Source of the DNA: Ciona savignyi | Lineage: Eukaryota; Chordata; Ascidiacea; Phlebobranchia; Cionidae | Reading direction: 5' to 3' | DNA: 64,000 nucleotides | Assembly: GCA_000149265.1 (NCBI GenBank) | Contig: CH003266.1 | Coordinates: 453,493-517,492 of the forward strand | In this document: in pieces, positions 10,836-22,153 of the stretch | Numbering within the stretch: the stretch's first letter is position 1 | Layout of the letters: every line of letters starts with the position of its first letter | Notes under the pieces: model-generated | Seen by the model: only the letters and a program-made list of their open reading frames with translations | The model's database searches: none | Told to the model about the DNA's origin: nothing | Translations under genes and position numbers: made by a program

Positions 10836-11091
10836 GTGCTGAGGTATTGAACCTGCACTACTTAAATTAATTGAGATTCACGCTTTGATTTTGTCTGAGC
10901 ACTGCAAACGTTTTGAGTCTCATCAAACTGGTTGCTATATGTGTCTATATGCCTGTAATTAAGATTCGTTTAATTGCCGGCACTTGTACTGCACTTAACT
11001 AAGTATTATATTACTTCAAGACACTCTGTAGTAATTAGGCTGATAAGTGAGTAACTGTTCTTAACAAACTGCGCCGAGCAGAGCTACGAAG

Positions 11092-11098
11092 TATAAAT
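11092..11098 (+). promoter_or_regulatory. Possible TATA box of CRIM1-like copy A
   Basis: TATAAAT sits about 138 bp before the start codon and is conserved at 37389-37395 in copy B. A start site near 11120 would be expected. Weak evidence alone. Confidence 0.35.
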
Positions 11099-11398
11099 CT
11101 AAGTCTGTATTAAAACCCAAAACTCCTAAAGAACAAATCAACGGAATATATATCGAGGAAATCACTGCGAAAATCCGGTGGTTGCAGCTATTTGCGAAGC
11201 AACTGGAAATCAAGCGGATTTTAATAACAATGTTTCGTGAATATCACCTCTTGACTTTGGTATTGCTCTGCGTTTACTTGGGCGTTGTGGATGGACTTTC
11301 GTGCAGAGCGTGCAATCCCTCCAGATGTGAATTAAAAGATCCGGCATCATGTCCCGGTGGGACAGTTCGCGACGCATGCGAGTAAGTAAATTCGATGT

Positions 11399-11517
11399 GT
11401 ACGGTCATGTGGCCTAATGGTTAACGCGACCGATACATATACCGACTACTATACAAAAAAAACGGTCCTGGTGACGAGCCCATAATGGGTTCGAAACTTG
11501 GTTCGGTCAAAAAAAAG
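11399..11517 (+). mobile_element. SINE-1 just after the exon 1 donor (copy A)
   Basis: A tRNA-like head (ggcctaatggttaacgcgac) and B box (gggttcgaaacttgg) are present. A 15-bp target duplication, aagtaaattcgatgt, flanks the element at 11384-11398 and 11518-11532. The left copy starts two bases after the donor GT. Confidence 0.9.
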
Positions 11518-12404
11518 AAGTAAATTCGATGTTTTACACTTCACTTAGTTAGTTACTGGTAGTGTACCAATTTTTAATCCTCAAATAGTGTCTTGGTTAA
11601 TATCATGTCCTTTTCATCGATTCTAAGGCTTTCATTATAGTGAATATGAATCATGCGCCTTTGTGCTTATGAGAATAGCCCGCCATTTCGTATATGTGTA
11701 ATGTGAACTAATGTGTCCAGCGGTTGTTCTTATGGTGTAATACCTATAAATAGGCGATGAACGGGCCGGGTGCAAGCGCAACCTGCTCAACCTTTCTGGT
11801 TACCACAGGAGAAAGTTAGCCTTAGAATAATAATTTGTACGGAGCGGTTAAGGCCCGCACATCAACGTATTAAGCTAAAGCTTCTACGCCCCAGGCGTTC
11901 AATCTGGGATATGAATTCAACGATATTCAGCGAATCTGTCGGCTTTCGATAAGATTTTTTTATGTTGCTTAATCCCTTCCCTTTTTTTAGTTTAATGACG
12001 TAGGCAATTCTATCCTTACCCAAGAAGCGGAAAATAGGCTTGATGTAATTCATAAATGACGAAAAAATTAAACGTGCCGGTTAGGATTGTCGTCATTTTA
12101 TTCCCTATTTTTTAAAAAAACATCTAAACCTATTCGCGAACCTCAGATTTCGGTAAAGTTTCATTTTCGGTAAAGTTTTATTCAGATTTCGACAAAAACA
12201 CTAAAAACCTTTTCAAAACACTGAAACCTTTTATATTTTTTGACAGATGTTGTATGGAATGCGCCAAGCTAGAGGGCGAGGAATGTGGTGGAATATTTGG
12301 CATCAAAGGTCAATGCGATGCCCACCTTTCTTGTATTATACAACCAAACAACGGGGATCCATTGGACGGCAATGTAGCTGGTGTTTGTAAAGGTAAGCGT
12401 TCAA

Positions 12405-12790
12405 CTTGCACGAATATGTACGGTCGTGTGGCCGATTGGTTAACGCGACCGATACATATGCAGACTTACATACCATAAAAACGGTCTTAGCAACTATCCC
12501 TCTCTGGGTTTAAAACTAAAACCGGTAAAAAAACTTGCACGCCACTATATGTACGGTCGTGTGGCCGATTGGTTAACGCGACCGATACATATGCAGAATT
12601 ACATACCAAAAAACGGTCTTAGCAACTATCCCTCCTCGAAACTAAAGCCGGTAAAAAAACTTGCACGCCATATGTACGGTCGTATGGCCGAATGGTTAAC
12701 GCGACCGATACATATACCGACTCTTTTACTTAAAAACGGTCCTAGTTACGAGCCCATCATGGGTTCGAAAAAAAACTTGCACGTCATATG
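12405..12790 (+). repeat. Tandem array of 3 SINE-1 units in CRIM1 intron 2 (copy A)
   Basis: Three units, each with tggccgattggttaacgcga (or gaatgg), a B-box region and an A-run, are joined by the spacer aacttgcacgcc. The shared spacer points to unit duplication rather than three insertions. Copy B has four units. Confidence 0.9.
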
Positions 12791-12799
12791 AATTACTTT

Positions 12800-15124
12800 T
12801 AGATGACGGATTGACGGTTCGTCTCTATGAAGATATATATGCGTTTTTGTTAATCTAAACATTATTGTTGTCCATTTTATTGGGTGGGCTAAAGCACATC
12901 GTCGAAATTCCTTGCATCGCGGTCACAATAGCCGGGATTAAAAACCAAAAGAGTGTAATCCAAGCTGGAAGCTAGAACGTGTAAACAGGGACGAGGAAAC
13001 AATAACGCGTTCGTTGTTTTGGCACCTTCTCGGGACTTTTGAAACGCAATATTTCACATGGCCCTTAGGTTCCCCGGGTGAAAGCGGTCTTGACTTAAGT
13101 GTTGTGATCGTACACCGCGCTTTAACAGAAACACAAGCTTTTACAAAGGCAGTGACAAATAGGGGAAGTGCAAAACGAGATTTTTTAAAGCTTCCTCAGA
13201 ACATTGTTGCCTGAGCAGCTGCGTTAAATGCCTTTTTAAACTTCGTGTAGAACATGGAATGTTTTATATATTAACATCATCGTGACTTGAACTCTAAACA
13301 CTACGCCATTATCGCTTGTATGAGCATGAACCGTGCAAATGAATGGCAGTCTAAAAACGACACAAAAGGCCAAGTCACCCTTTGTTTCTTTACAACTCAT
13401 TCGTTGTTTAACAAGTAACTTGAGTCCAGTCTATATTTCGGAAGGTGACCTGACTTTAATTCATCGATTGTTTGCTGTAACGCTTATTCGGTTACATAAC
13501 TACTCTCTTTTATTTCGACGGTGAATTAATTCATTGTTTCATGTATCAAATATCCCTCAGTATAATGAATGGCTCTTCTAACCACGCTAACCTTGTTGTT
13601 TTAGAAACAAGGCAAGCTTTCTCATCAAAATAGTTGAAACCATATCCATATTTCGTTTAAATATTTGTTTACGGCCATCGCTCATAATGCCTGTTGTCGA
13701 TATCGGCAAATAGTCAGCCGTGATTACGGGTCGAGAGATCGCTGTTGTATCTGTAAACAACCCGAAAACCGGAAGGCGGACTTCGAAAACGTGGTCGCGC
13801 GACTTTTCAAGGGTGATGCATCCGGCCCCACCCTTTATACCGAACATAAACGCGTATACGGACGTGCTGTTTGCTGCAAGTTTTGGCTCAAAAAGTCCTT
13901 AGCGCAATCTAAACAACACTTAAGAGCTCGTGTAAGAAGACCATTTTAAATTCGCTTTAGAATGGCGCAATAGGTGTGTTAAACAGGGCATATTATGTGC
14001 CAGCTACTTTTTTATTATTTTCATTTGTGTTAGCTACATTTCTTTTGCTGTTTAAACTTAATCGTACGGTTGATTCGCCACATCCAGTTGGACTATGCAG
14101 CATATTGCTGGTTGCGAGTATCTAAGATAGCTCAGGACGCTATGTTTGCGTGCAAACTGCCCTGGCTGGTCACGGAAGATTACCCACAGCCGCTAGCGTC
14201 TAAATGTGCCGTAAGTGCTCTTATTACACAGATATGCGCACGGCCTACGCTGCGAAGGCTGAATCTTTATTTTGTCCATACAGCTTTTATGGAAAATAAA
14301 ACGGAACGTTTAAAGAATCCATTGCCGAAATGGTCTCGCGTTTTTGCGAGAATAACAGTTCAAAATAGAATGACAGACCACACAAGCACAGTTATTGCCC
14401 TTCATTCGAGCATGTCATACTGCTCGGGCAAGTAATTCACTTGACGTATATCTTACCTAAACTAATCGGGCAAAATTTTTCCATCGTCTAGGTGATTCAA
14501 AATATAATTAAAAACAAATCGTTATTTTACGCATTCCGTATTGACAGTCAACCGTCAAACCACGTACACACGGAACACCTGTACCAAATCAAAGCTTGTG
14601 TCTAGTTCCGTTTAAAACTGCAAACACACCCATTAAAGTTTACCCTAAGTTTAATTATACTCCCTCGTAAGGTTAAATGCGAGTGAGGGGTAAAACAACC
14701 GAGTTATCGTTTGTTTCTTTGTTGTTTGAAAATGTGTACGATGACAAACCCAAAACGTTTCTGTTTCAGCAATGGTAAACGCTTGTCTATTTTAACTGTC
14801 CCAAGTTTCTAGTTAAATCGTCATAGCATACCCTGAAGCTTAATTGTAGTTGTCAACAACTTGATTTTTACTAATAGATTTTCTATTTGAATAAGGAACT
14901 AATGACGTATTCGTGGTGAACTTTATTTTTAGGTATGAACTTAAACTGGTACAGATCTACTAATGTTTTGAAAACACAGTTTAGATGACTGTAATATTAG
15001 ACACCGCGGGCATTTAAAAAAGAATGCCAGTTGAAATGTTTTCTTTAAATTGAAAATTTGCAACATATATCTCTTCTATATTCGAGTAAATATGTGAAAG
15101 TAAACCTATCCCCGTTTTTAACAG
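12800..15124. other. CRIM1 intron 2, remainder (copy A)
   Basis: Conserved with 39230-41555 at high identity. Several frames stay open by chance in both copies but none has a recognisable domain or splice context. Unusually GC-balanced for this window. Confidence 0.45.
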
Positions 15125-15277
15125 CCACCACCTCGCTTACGGCTTCAGACCAGTGCCACCAGCGCACATTCGAAGGATGCAATTTGACAGGGAGAAAATG
15201 CGTCTGCAGACGACAACTTGCGTGCAAAAATCCGTACCGCTTCACCTCGGCTGATAGCTGTCGACGTCACACACACC

Positions 15278-16746
15278 GTAAGATAATAATTCATTGTTGA
15301 GTAATTATCCTTTAAAATTCCCTTTCATTTTAGAAAATTAATAATAATTGGGCCTGTCGAACGTTAATGAATGTCTACCATCAATGGCGTTTTTACATTT
15401 GTTATAATACAGGGGAAATGAGGGTAGTGGTATTTTCAACCCTTTGTAAATGCGAGCTGTAAGCTCATCACATAAATCGTTTGCACATAGTTTAGCTTCT
15501 AATGGACTGAAAGTGCCGTGCAAATGTTTGACATACAAGTGCTAATAATTTGCCGATGGGTAGTCGGAAGGAAGCCAGCTCATATCGGAGATAAAGATGG
15601 CCTTATCTTCCGAGCGCTGCATTCTTATTTTGACGTTAACTCATGGCTACTTATACCTAAGTTTACCTTGCACTCAGACCTTTGTTCACCGGTCGAAGGT
15701 AGTTCAGTTTGCCGGGATATTTTCAACGCTATCTATCACGAAAAGTATTTCTTCCGTACACAGCTCTCACTGGGATATTTGCGCCTCGACCGCTAATGGC
15801 TGTTTTCATATTAGCACATTGAGCGTCGGGCCAACTACGGGGTGATGATGCAGCAATAGTAGTCATTTATTAACACGCATACCCGGCCTTTCAAATGTGA
15901 TACATTAATCCGTTTTTGATGGAATGTTCGACCGCTTAACTTTTACAGTTTTACGAAGGACTGCCAGGATTTGGCAGTGTGTTAAGGGTTTAATTCGTGT
16001 CGTGCATAAACAAGTGGCGATCTCGGTACATCGAAGATACACCGCATAATCACCTAACTGAGCCGTTTGTTAAACAGTCATAAGCGGATCTCGGGCACGT
16101 CATAACTAAATAGGATTTACAAGAGCAAATTGTTGTTCAATTTAGCGCGCTTTTGGAGATAGAAAAATATTATGGGTTCGTCCTAACACTCCTAGCGAAT
16201 GTATGCCTGAATAGCATTGAATTCGTTTTTTTAATTTTAGAAAAACTTGTATTCATTTATATACATCTTTTTATGTTGCTGAATATGTCTTTTTGATCGC
16301 TCGACGTTGTTACCCTTCGTTCTACAGTACATCCGGCCGGTTTGGGCAAAATACCAGACACTCATCCAGTCGCGAGGATCTACTAATTTCTAAGATAATC
16401 ACAGCAATGGCGTTTGGATACTAAGCCTATCGCTGTTTAATATTGCGAATGTCATTTTCCTAGCCAAATTACGCACAAAACAGTGTTCGGCAGAAAAAAA
16501 GATGACGGCTCAGTCAACACCATAAATTTATTGTTTTCCTGCCGATGGGACGAGGGCCATAAAATCAATCCTGTTTTCTCCGAATAGCCTTGGCGACCAT
16601 GGAGCTGGCTGGCATTACGTCATCTTATAATAAATTCGGTCAGTGTACGGAGGTCGGGTGTTAGACAGAAACACGACTACTCCCTTATGATAAACACTGG
16701 TGGAAGGTCGAAAACTTCCATCTAGCTACAGATTTATTTCCAAGTG
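15278..16746. other. Start of CRIM1 intron 3 (copy A)
   Basis: Nearly identical to 41709-43178. No gene, repeat family or RNA is recognised. Confidence 0.5.
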
Positions 16747-16763
16747 ACTCTCTTTGCCAAGAT

Positions 16764-16987
16764 TTTTTTTTCTTTTCTTTTCCGAGCTAAGTTTTGAACC
16801 CATGATGGGCTCGTCATTAGCACCGTTTTTTTTGTATAAGAGTTAGTATACTCTCTTTAAAAGAGTTGTTTTTTTGTATAAGAGTTGGTATACTCTCTTT
16901 ATAAGAGTTGTTTTTTTGTATAAGAGTTGGTATACTCTCTTTATAAGAGTTGTTTTTTTGTATAAGAGTTGGTATACTAAACTTTAT
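16764..16987 (-). mobile_element. SINE-1 with internal 42-bp expansion (copy A)
   Basis: A 17-bp target duplication, actctctttgccaagat, lies at 16747-16763 and 16988-17004. The head half of the SINE is replaced by about four repeats of a 42-bp unit (gtataagagttggtatactc, then tctttataagagttg). Confidence 0.9.
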
Positions 16988-17799
16988 ACTCTCTTTGCCA
17001 AGATAAACGAGCTCACGCGCCAATAATCAATTGCTGAAAAGGCCACCACAACGTTAGTAAATTTTAATAAGGCCGATCTTGTTTTGCGTTATTACTTGGT
17101 GGCCATTGAGGATTATTAAATGGAGCCACACGCCTATGTTTTGGAAGTCCCTTCGACTCGCTTCGGGTTTATAAAAATATTGAATTTAGACTTTTGTAAA
17201 TAAAGGTCCGTAGAATCGGACCAGAGAAGCTGTGTCATAGCGAACCTTGACAAGACAAAGTACTGGCTGTGAAACCGTGGTTAAAACTCATCCCGCCCAC
17301 GGCTAGATGTTTAAGGATTCTTGGTAGATACGACTAATAACACTTTGGCTGTCGGGTAACGTTGACTTTTCGCCATCAGCGCCGTTTTGTTCAAAACCGA
17401 TTTAAATCAATTCCAACTTCGTTCCACTTAAAACGCTTTTACGCCAACCCAAAACAAAACTTAATCGCTCAGCCATGGAAACATACACGTTGGCCAACAT
17501 TAAAAATCCAGATATTTAAATTCTTCACGGTCGATTATATGGCCGAAGAGTTGGCCCAACTAGTCATTTAGTAAAACATAGTGTTTGTCGTGAAGATTTC
17601 CTCTCTTGTATAGCAATTGAGAATCTCATATCTTGTTTCGTCTCGTATAGTCCTAAATCGGTGGGAATTAATTCATTTGGCCATAACTCATTCATTTAAA
17701 TAACTACGTGTTAGTCTGACTGCTTTATTTTTCGTACATACGAATAACGTTTAGCGGTCATGTCTAATTTTACCGAATTTTATTAATTTATTGCTTTTA

Positions 17800-17922
17800 T
17801 AGAACGTGTTCTAACAACTGTCGTTTTGCAGTTTTTTTCCCGTTTTCCAATTTTTTTTCAATAGTCCTGCTTCATGTTTTCATCGTGAAAACAAAAAATA
17901 AACTAAACTAAACTAAACTAAA
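17800..17922 (+). repeat. Repeat family 3 (copy A)
   Basis: Short interspersed element with body gttctaacaactgtcgtttt through ttttcatcgtgaaaac and a tail of repeated aaacta. No tRNA-like A or B box is visible. Confidence 0.8.
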
Positions 17923-17932
17923 AGGTTAGAAT

Positions 17933-18052
17933 TTTTTTCTTTAACCGAGCCAAGTTTTGAACCCATTATGGACTCGTCACTATAGGACCGTTTTTTGTAT
18001 AGGAATCGGTATATGTATAGGTGGTGTCAACCATTCGGCCACACGACCGTAC
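17933..18052 (-). repeat. SINE-1 (copy A, intron 3)
   Basis: Minus-strand SINE-1 directly after the family 3 element: accgagccaagttttgaacc and caaccattcggccacacgac. Confidence 0.85.
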
Positions 18053-18655
18053 TGATTAGGAATTCTTAACTACGCCCAGCTGTGGTCTGTCGTCCTTGCT
18101 TCCTCTTACGGTAATTTCTAATAAATCCGGCGTTTGTTTGCCCTTGACTAACTTCGATCAGCCGAGAAGTGTTTTTGTTTTGATTCACTTCCAGGGCGAC
18201 GAACGAAACATGAACCTTGTTATGCGTAATACACCGTGCCATGTTCTGGTTTAGAGCAACATCATTGTGTTGTAATGCGCCCTCTCTATACCCCATATAT
18301 CAAAGTGACGCTATGCATACATATAACTCGATTGGTGATGATACACGGAGAAATAATTCATTTTCGGTAACCGCCAATGCCGTGACATGGGATATGTTTA
18401 GAAATGACAACATTTACTTCTAGGCGTGGACTCTGTTACATGTCCTTTGTGGACCACTTGCCTTGTCATCTCAAAAGCTTGTTGTTCCACGGTGTGCTCC
18501 GTTGGTTTCACCACATATCGCCTATGCGCCACAAAAATAGATAGTTATGTAAACACTGGAAGCTAAAAATATTCCTCGATTTGAGTGGGCAATCGCTAGT
18601 CCGCTCGATTTCCAATGTTCTTCGCCACCCTAAGATGCCCAGTCGTGTACATTTG

Positions 18656-18768
18656 TGACGTCATAACGACCATTGTGCGTTCACTGCTGAGAGCGCACTT
18701 GATTCGATCCCTCCTTTGTTTACTTGCGCGCCTACGTCGGAATGCAGAGATTCTTAGCCGTGACGTCA
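18656..18768. promoter_or_regulatory. Two perfect CRE palindromes (copy A)
   Basis: TGACGTCA occurs at 18656-18663 and 18761-18768, both conserved in copy B (45089 and 45195). This is the perfect binding site for CREB/ATF factors. Intronic enhancer function is inference. Confidence 0.4.
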
Positions 18769-18815
18769 CGAACCTTGTTATTATTGTGGGCGGGCGGAAA
18801 ACGGAAAATAATTGT

Positions 18816-18915
18816 NNNNNNNNNNNNNNNNNNNNNNNNNNNNNNNNNNNNNNNNNNNNNNNNNNNNNNNNNNNNNNNNNNNNNNNNNNNNNNNNNNNNN
18901 NNNNNNNNNNNNNNN
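18816..18915. other. Assembly gap (100 N)
   Basis: Exactly 100 N, a usual placeholder for a gap of unknown size. Homology to copy B ends at its left edge, and a zinc-finger pseudogene starts at its right edge. Confidence 0.98.
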
Positions 18916-20480
18916 CTACCCAACGAATGTATAAGGCTTCTTTAGTGAATTTATTTATCGTTCTAAATCACTTGCTTGGTTAACCGATTATTTACCCACA
19001 TTAAAAGTAAGGTTTTCTTCAATGTGAAACATTCGGTGTCTTTTCAGAGTAGTCACTAAACCAAATTTCACAAATATTGCATAGGTAGGCTAAGGTTTTT
19101 CTTTAGTATGAATCCTTTGGTGTTTCTTCAAATAATCTGCTTGTTTAAACGATTTTTCACACACATTGCATTTGTAAAGCTTCTCTCCAGTGTGAATAAG
19201 TTGGTGTCTTTTTAAATTACGTGCACCTGTGAACAATTCTTTACACACATTGCATTTGTAAGGATTTTCTTCAGTGTGAATAATTTGGTGTCTTTTTAAA
19301 TTACTTGCACTGGTGAACGATTTTTCACACATATTGCATTTGTAAAGTGTTTCTTCAGTGTGAATTATTTGGTGTACTCTCAAATACCATGCACTAGTGA
19401 ACGATTTTTCACAAACATTGCATTTGTAAGGTTTTTTTCCAGTGTGAATAGTTTTGTGCCTTTTCAATTCACCTGCTTGTACAAACGATTTTTCACACAT
19501 AGTGCATTTGTAAGGATTTTCTTCAGTGTGAATTTTTTGGTGTACTCTCAAATACCATGCACTAGTGAACGATTTTTCACAAACATTGCATTTGTAAGGA
19601 TTTTCTTCAGTGTGAATAATTTGGTGTCTTTTTAAATTACTTGCACTGGTGAACGATTTTTCACACACATTGCATTTGTAAGGTTTTTTTCCAGTGTGAA
19701 TAGTTTGGTGTCTTTTTAAATTACTTGCACTGGTGAACGATTTTTCACAAACATTGCATTTGTAAGGTTTTTCCTCCGTGTGAATTTTTTGGTGTCTTTT
19801 CACAATTACTTGCTAGTTGAAACGATTTTTCACAAACATCGCATTGTGTGAAGTTTCTTTTTAGTGTGAATAAGTTGGTGACTTTTTAAATTACATGCAA
19901 ATGTGAACGATTTTTCACATACATTGCATTTGTAAGGTTTTTGTCCAGTGTGAATATTTTGGTGTCCTTTCAAATTACCGGCTTGTTGAAACGATTTTTC
20001 ACAAACATTGCATTGTGTAAGGTTTTTCCTCCGTGTGAATTTTTTGGTGTCTTTTCAAATTACTTGCTAGTTGAAACGATTTTTCACAAACATCGCATTT
20101 GTGAAGTTTCTTTTTAGTGTGAATAAGTTGGTGACTTTTTAAATTACATGCAAATGTGAACGATTTTTCACATACATTGCATTTGTAAGGTTTTACTCCC
20201 GTGTGAATAGTTTGGTGAATTTTCAAATTACATGCAAGTTTGAACGATTTTTCACAAACATTGCATTTGTACGGTTTTTCTTCCTTGTGAATTGTTTGGT
20301 GTCTTTTCAATTTACTTGCTTGTTGAAACGATTTTTCACAAACATCGCATTTGTAAGGTTTTTCTGCCCGTGTGAATAATTTTGTGTCTTTTCAAATTCA
20401 CCCTGCTTGTACAAACGATTTTTCACAAACATTGCATATGTAAGGCTTCGCTTGTGCCTGAGTTTGTTGGTATGTTTTCA
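18916..20480 (-). pseudogene. C2H2 zinc-finger array, frameshifted
   Basis: The minus strand encodes fingers of the form [21 protein letters not shown] joined by HTGEKPYKC-type linkers, the nucleic-acid-binding C2H2 class. An intact block at 19093-19803 has eight fingers and stops inside a linker (KEKP then TAG). A second block at about 20000-20310 has three. Between and beyond, one-base changes break the frame, for example cattgtgtgaag against catttgtgaag near 19850. Downstream of the stop, remnants with LKRHRMFH and later NQASDLER reach the gap edge. About 140 bp at 19801 repeats at 20057, so fingers were duplicated in tandem. No start or effector domain is visible. Poor base quality near the gap is an alternative to decay for some frameshifts. 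Confidence 0.85.
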
Positions 20481-20499
20481 ACTGAAAAGATACGGTACA

Positions 20500-22140
20500 T
20501 AATGTTTTACTCATTTTATAGTTAACTATTTACACTGACGTTAATCACCTAAAAATAAGGATGATTTATTTTAAATAAATAGCATGCACCCACTCACTGT
20601 TACGTATGTGGTCACGATTAAAATAAATAAAGCGTGACACGTCTACTACAGTGACGTGTATATTATATATCGCTGCAAATGTAATACAATATTAATAAAT
20701 GCTGATAATTGAGTAGGGTTACAAAATTTACAAATCACCAGCGTCATATAATAATCTATCCTTTCCAAATTAAAAAAAAACAGTAATAAATTTATGGGGT
20801 CGCTAAGTGTACATCAATTTCACACAAACTAATACATCTATTGTACTTTTTTAGACTTTTTACAAGTGCAAAATCTAAATTTCACCTTAATTGTGAACAC
20901 TACGTAAATACCACTGACGCGGCATAACTGAATGCACAGCGGACGTATTAATCACGTGACCAAAACAATGCAGGTGTGCACGGTCTGTTTTCAACCTAGC
21001 CAAAGATAATAAGGAAGTTTAATGTTATAGATACCGATTGCATTCTCGTGGGCCATATATTTAGTAGTATTTTAAACAAGTCTGTTTAGAATTTTTAACA
21101 ATAAGAAGAGTCGCAGAAAATTTTAATAAATTAAAAGGGGTCGAAAGCTTAAAAATGTGGGAAGACCTAGAATGAACGACTAGTGCTATACGGTCGTATG
21201 GCTGAATAATTAACGCGACCGATACACATATTAACTTTATACAAAATGGTCTTGATGACGTTTTCACCAGAAGAAAAAATCTACACCAGTTAAAATGACT
21301 AATACTCTGGGATATATAATTTGCCTATTTGCAAAGCACACACTATTAAAATAAAGATCAGCTAATCTGGTTATTACACATTAAAATAAGCGATATACGG
21401 TGCTGTTATGGCGGTATATACATATTTATAGCCTATGAATGCTTAAAATGCTCTTTTTTAATTAAAATAACTAGATCGTCACATAATAGGTTTTAATTGA
21501 TTATCACTTTAATCAATATAGCAATTTCCAATTAATAAATTTAAATTTTCTCTTGACTTTATATTATCACTCTAAAACCTGGCTACTGTATTCTTGCATC
21601 ATTACAAAGTTTGCGAACTCTCCCAACTACATGGCAACTGAACCGAAGCGAACAGAATTACAACTGTGTCAAAATAGGTCACAAAGAATCAAAACAACTA
21701 CTTCCCGAATGGCACCATACTGCATTTCTAATTACTCATTTTATTCTCCATTCATTATTCACACTCTGGTGATTGTTCTACACTATTTTTACTATTCTTA
21801 CACGTTTACCTAAAACACTTAACGTATACATACGCCTTTCTGTCGCTTCCACTGTCCTCACTTTAGTTTAGTTGCTTCTGTAAGATTGTTTCCGATTGAC
21901 CGACTTCGGACAATTCGTTTCTATGTCTGTGGCATATTATTGCTCCAGGCGTTGTATGGCGTTTCGCTCATTGCGTTGCATTGCTGTCAATACCAGCAAG
22001 GTATGAACGGTCATATAGCCGAATGGTAGACGCCATCGAATCATATACTGATATATTTAATAAAACAGTCTTACCCATTATTGAATATTCCGAATATTCT
22101 GTGGAAGTTTTCTGATCCAATGAAAATATTTAATATATGA
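20500..22140. other. Intergenic region with decayed SINE-1 fragments
   Basis: Degenerate SINE-1 heads lie at 21190-21260 (tatggctgaataattaacgc) and 22006-22075 (tatagccgaatggtagacgc). Nothing else is supportable; no frame has a domain. Confidence 0.55.
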
Positions 22141-22153
22141 ATATTAGGCCTAA

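Larger units (their letters stand above)
11230..15277 (+). pseudogene. Duplicate of CRIM1-like exons 1-3 (copy A), truncated at the gap
   Basis: Exons 11230-11381, 12247-12392 and 15125-15277 match copy B exons in length (152, 146, 153) and phase. They encode the signal peptide, the IGFBP-type N-terminal domain (RDACECCMEC, then EECGGIFGIKGQC) and the following small Cys-rich exon. All frames and splice sites are intact. The residue changes are a few in the signal peptide and His to Gln in exon 3 (ASDQCHQ). No exon 4 follows before the N run. If real, it could give only a short secreted IGFBP-domain protein, because read-through past the exon 3 donor meets TGA after seven codons (157 residues in all). 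If the copies are alleles, it is simply the other allele of exons 1-3. Confidence 0.85.
1..18815. repeat. Copy A of a ~18.8 kb duplicated segment
   Basis: This block is collinear with about 26262-45247 at an offset rising from 26261 near the left edge to about 26433 at the gap. It carries two secreted-peptide genes and CRIM1-like exons 1-3, and it may extend left of the window. Differences from copy B include a hAT element (10352-10835), a SINE near 7279, an ALAS exon and an orphan peptide exon present only in A, one fewer unit in a SINE array, and about 2.4 kb missing near 6310. By eye it is almost identical from about 15.2 kb to 18.8 kb and clearly more divergent before 8.5 kb. It ends exactly at the run of N. 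It is either an unmerged allele or a true tandem duplicate. Confidence 0.9.

Noticed and set aside
11770-11935. Possible tRNA-like sequence (gagcggttaaggccc, then ggcgttcaatctggg)
   Set aside because: It has weak A- and B-box resemblance but no cloverleaf that I could fold; at best a worn tRNA-derived fragment.
11862-12053. Lys/Arg-rich minus-strand frame of 63 codons in CRIM1 intron 1, present in both copies
   Set aside because: The surrounding intron is conserved equally well, so the open frame is not extra evidence; there is no signal or domain.
13587-13949. Overlapping frames of 60-94 codons on both strands in CRIM1 intron 2
   Set aside because: They stay open in both copies only because the copies are nearly identical there; no domain, start context or splice logic.
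15518-15845. Frames of 82-92 codons in CRIM1 intron 3
   Set aside because: Same reasoning: copy identity explains their persistence and the products match nothing I know.
19360-19635. 91-codon plus-strand frame
   Set aside because: Antisense of the zinc-finger array; its repetitive composition comes from the finger repeats.
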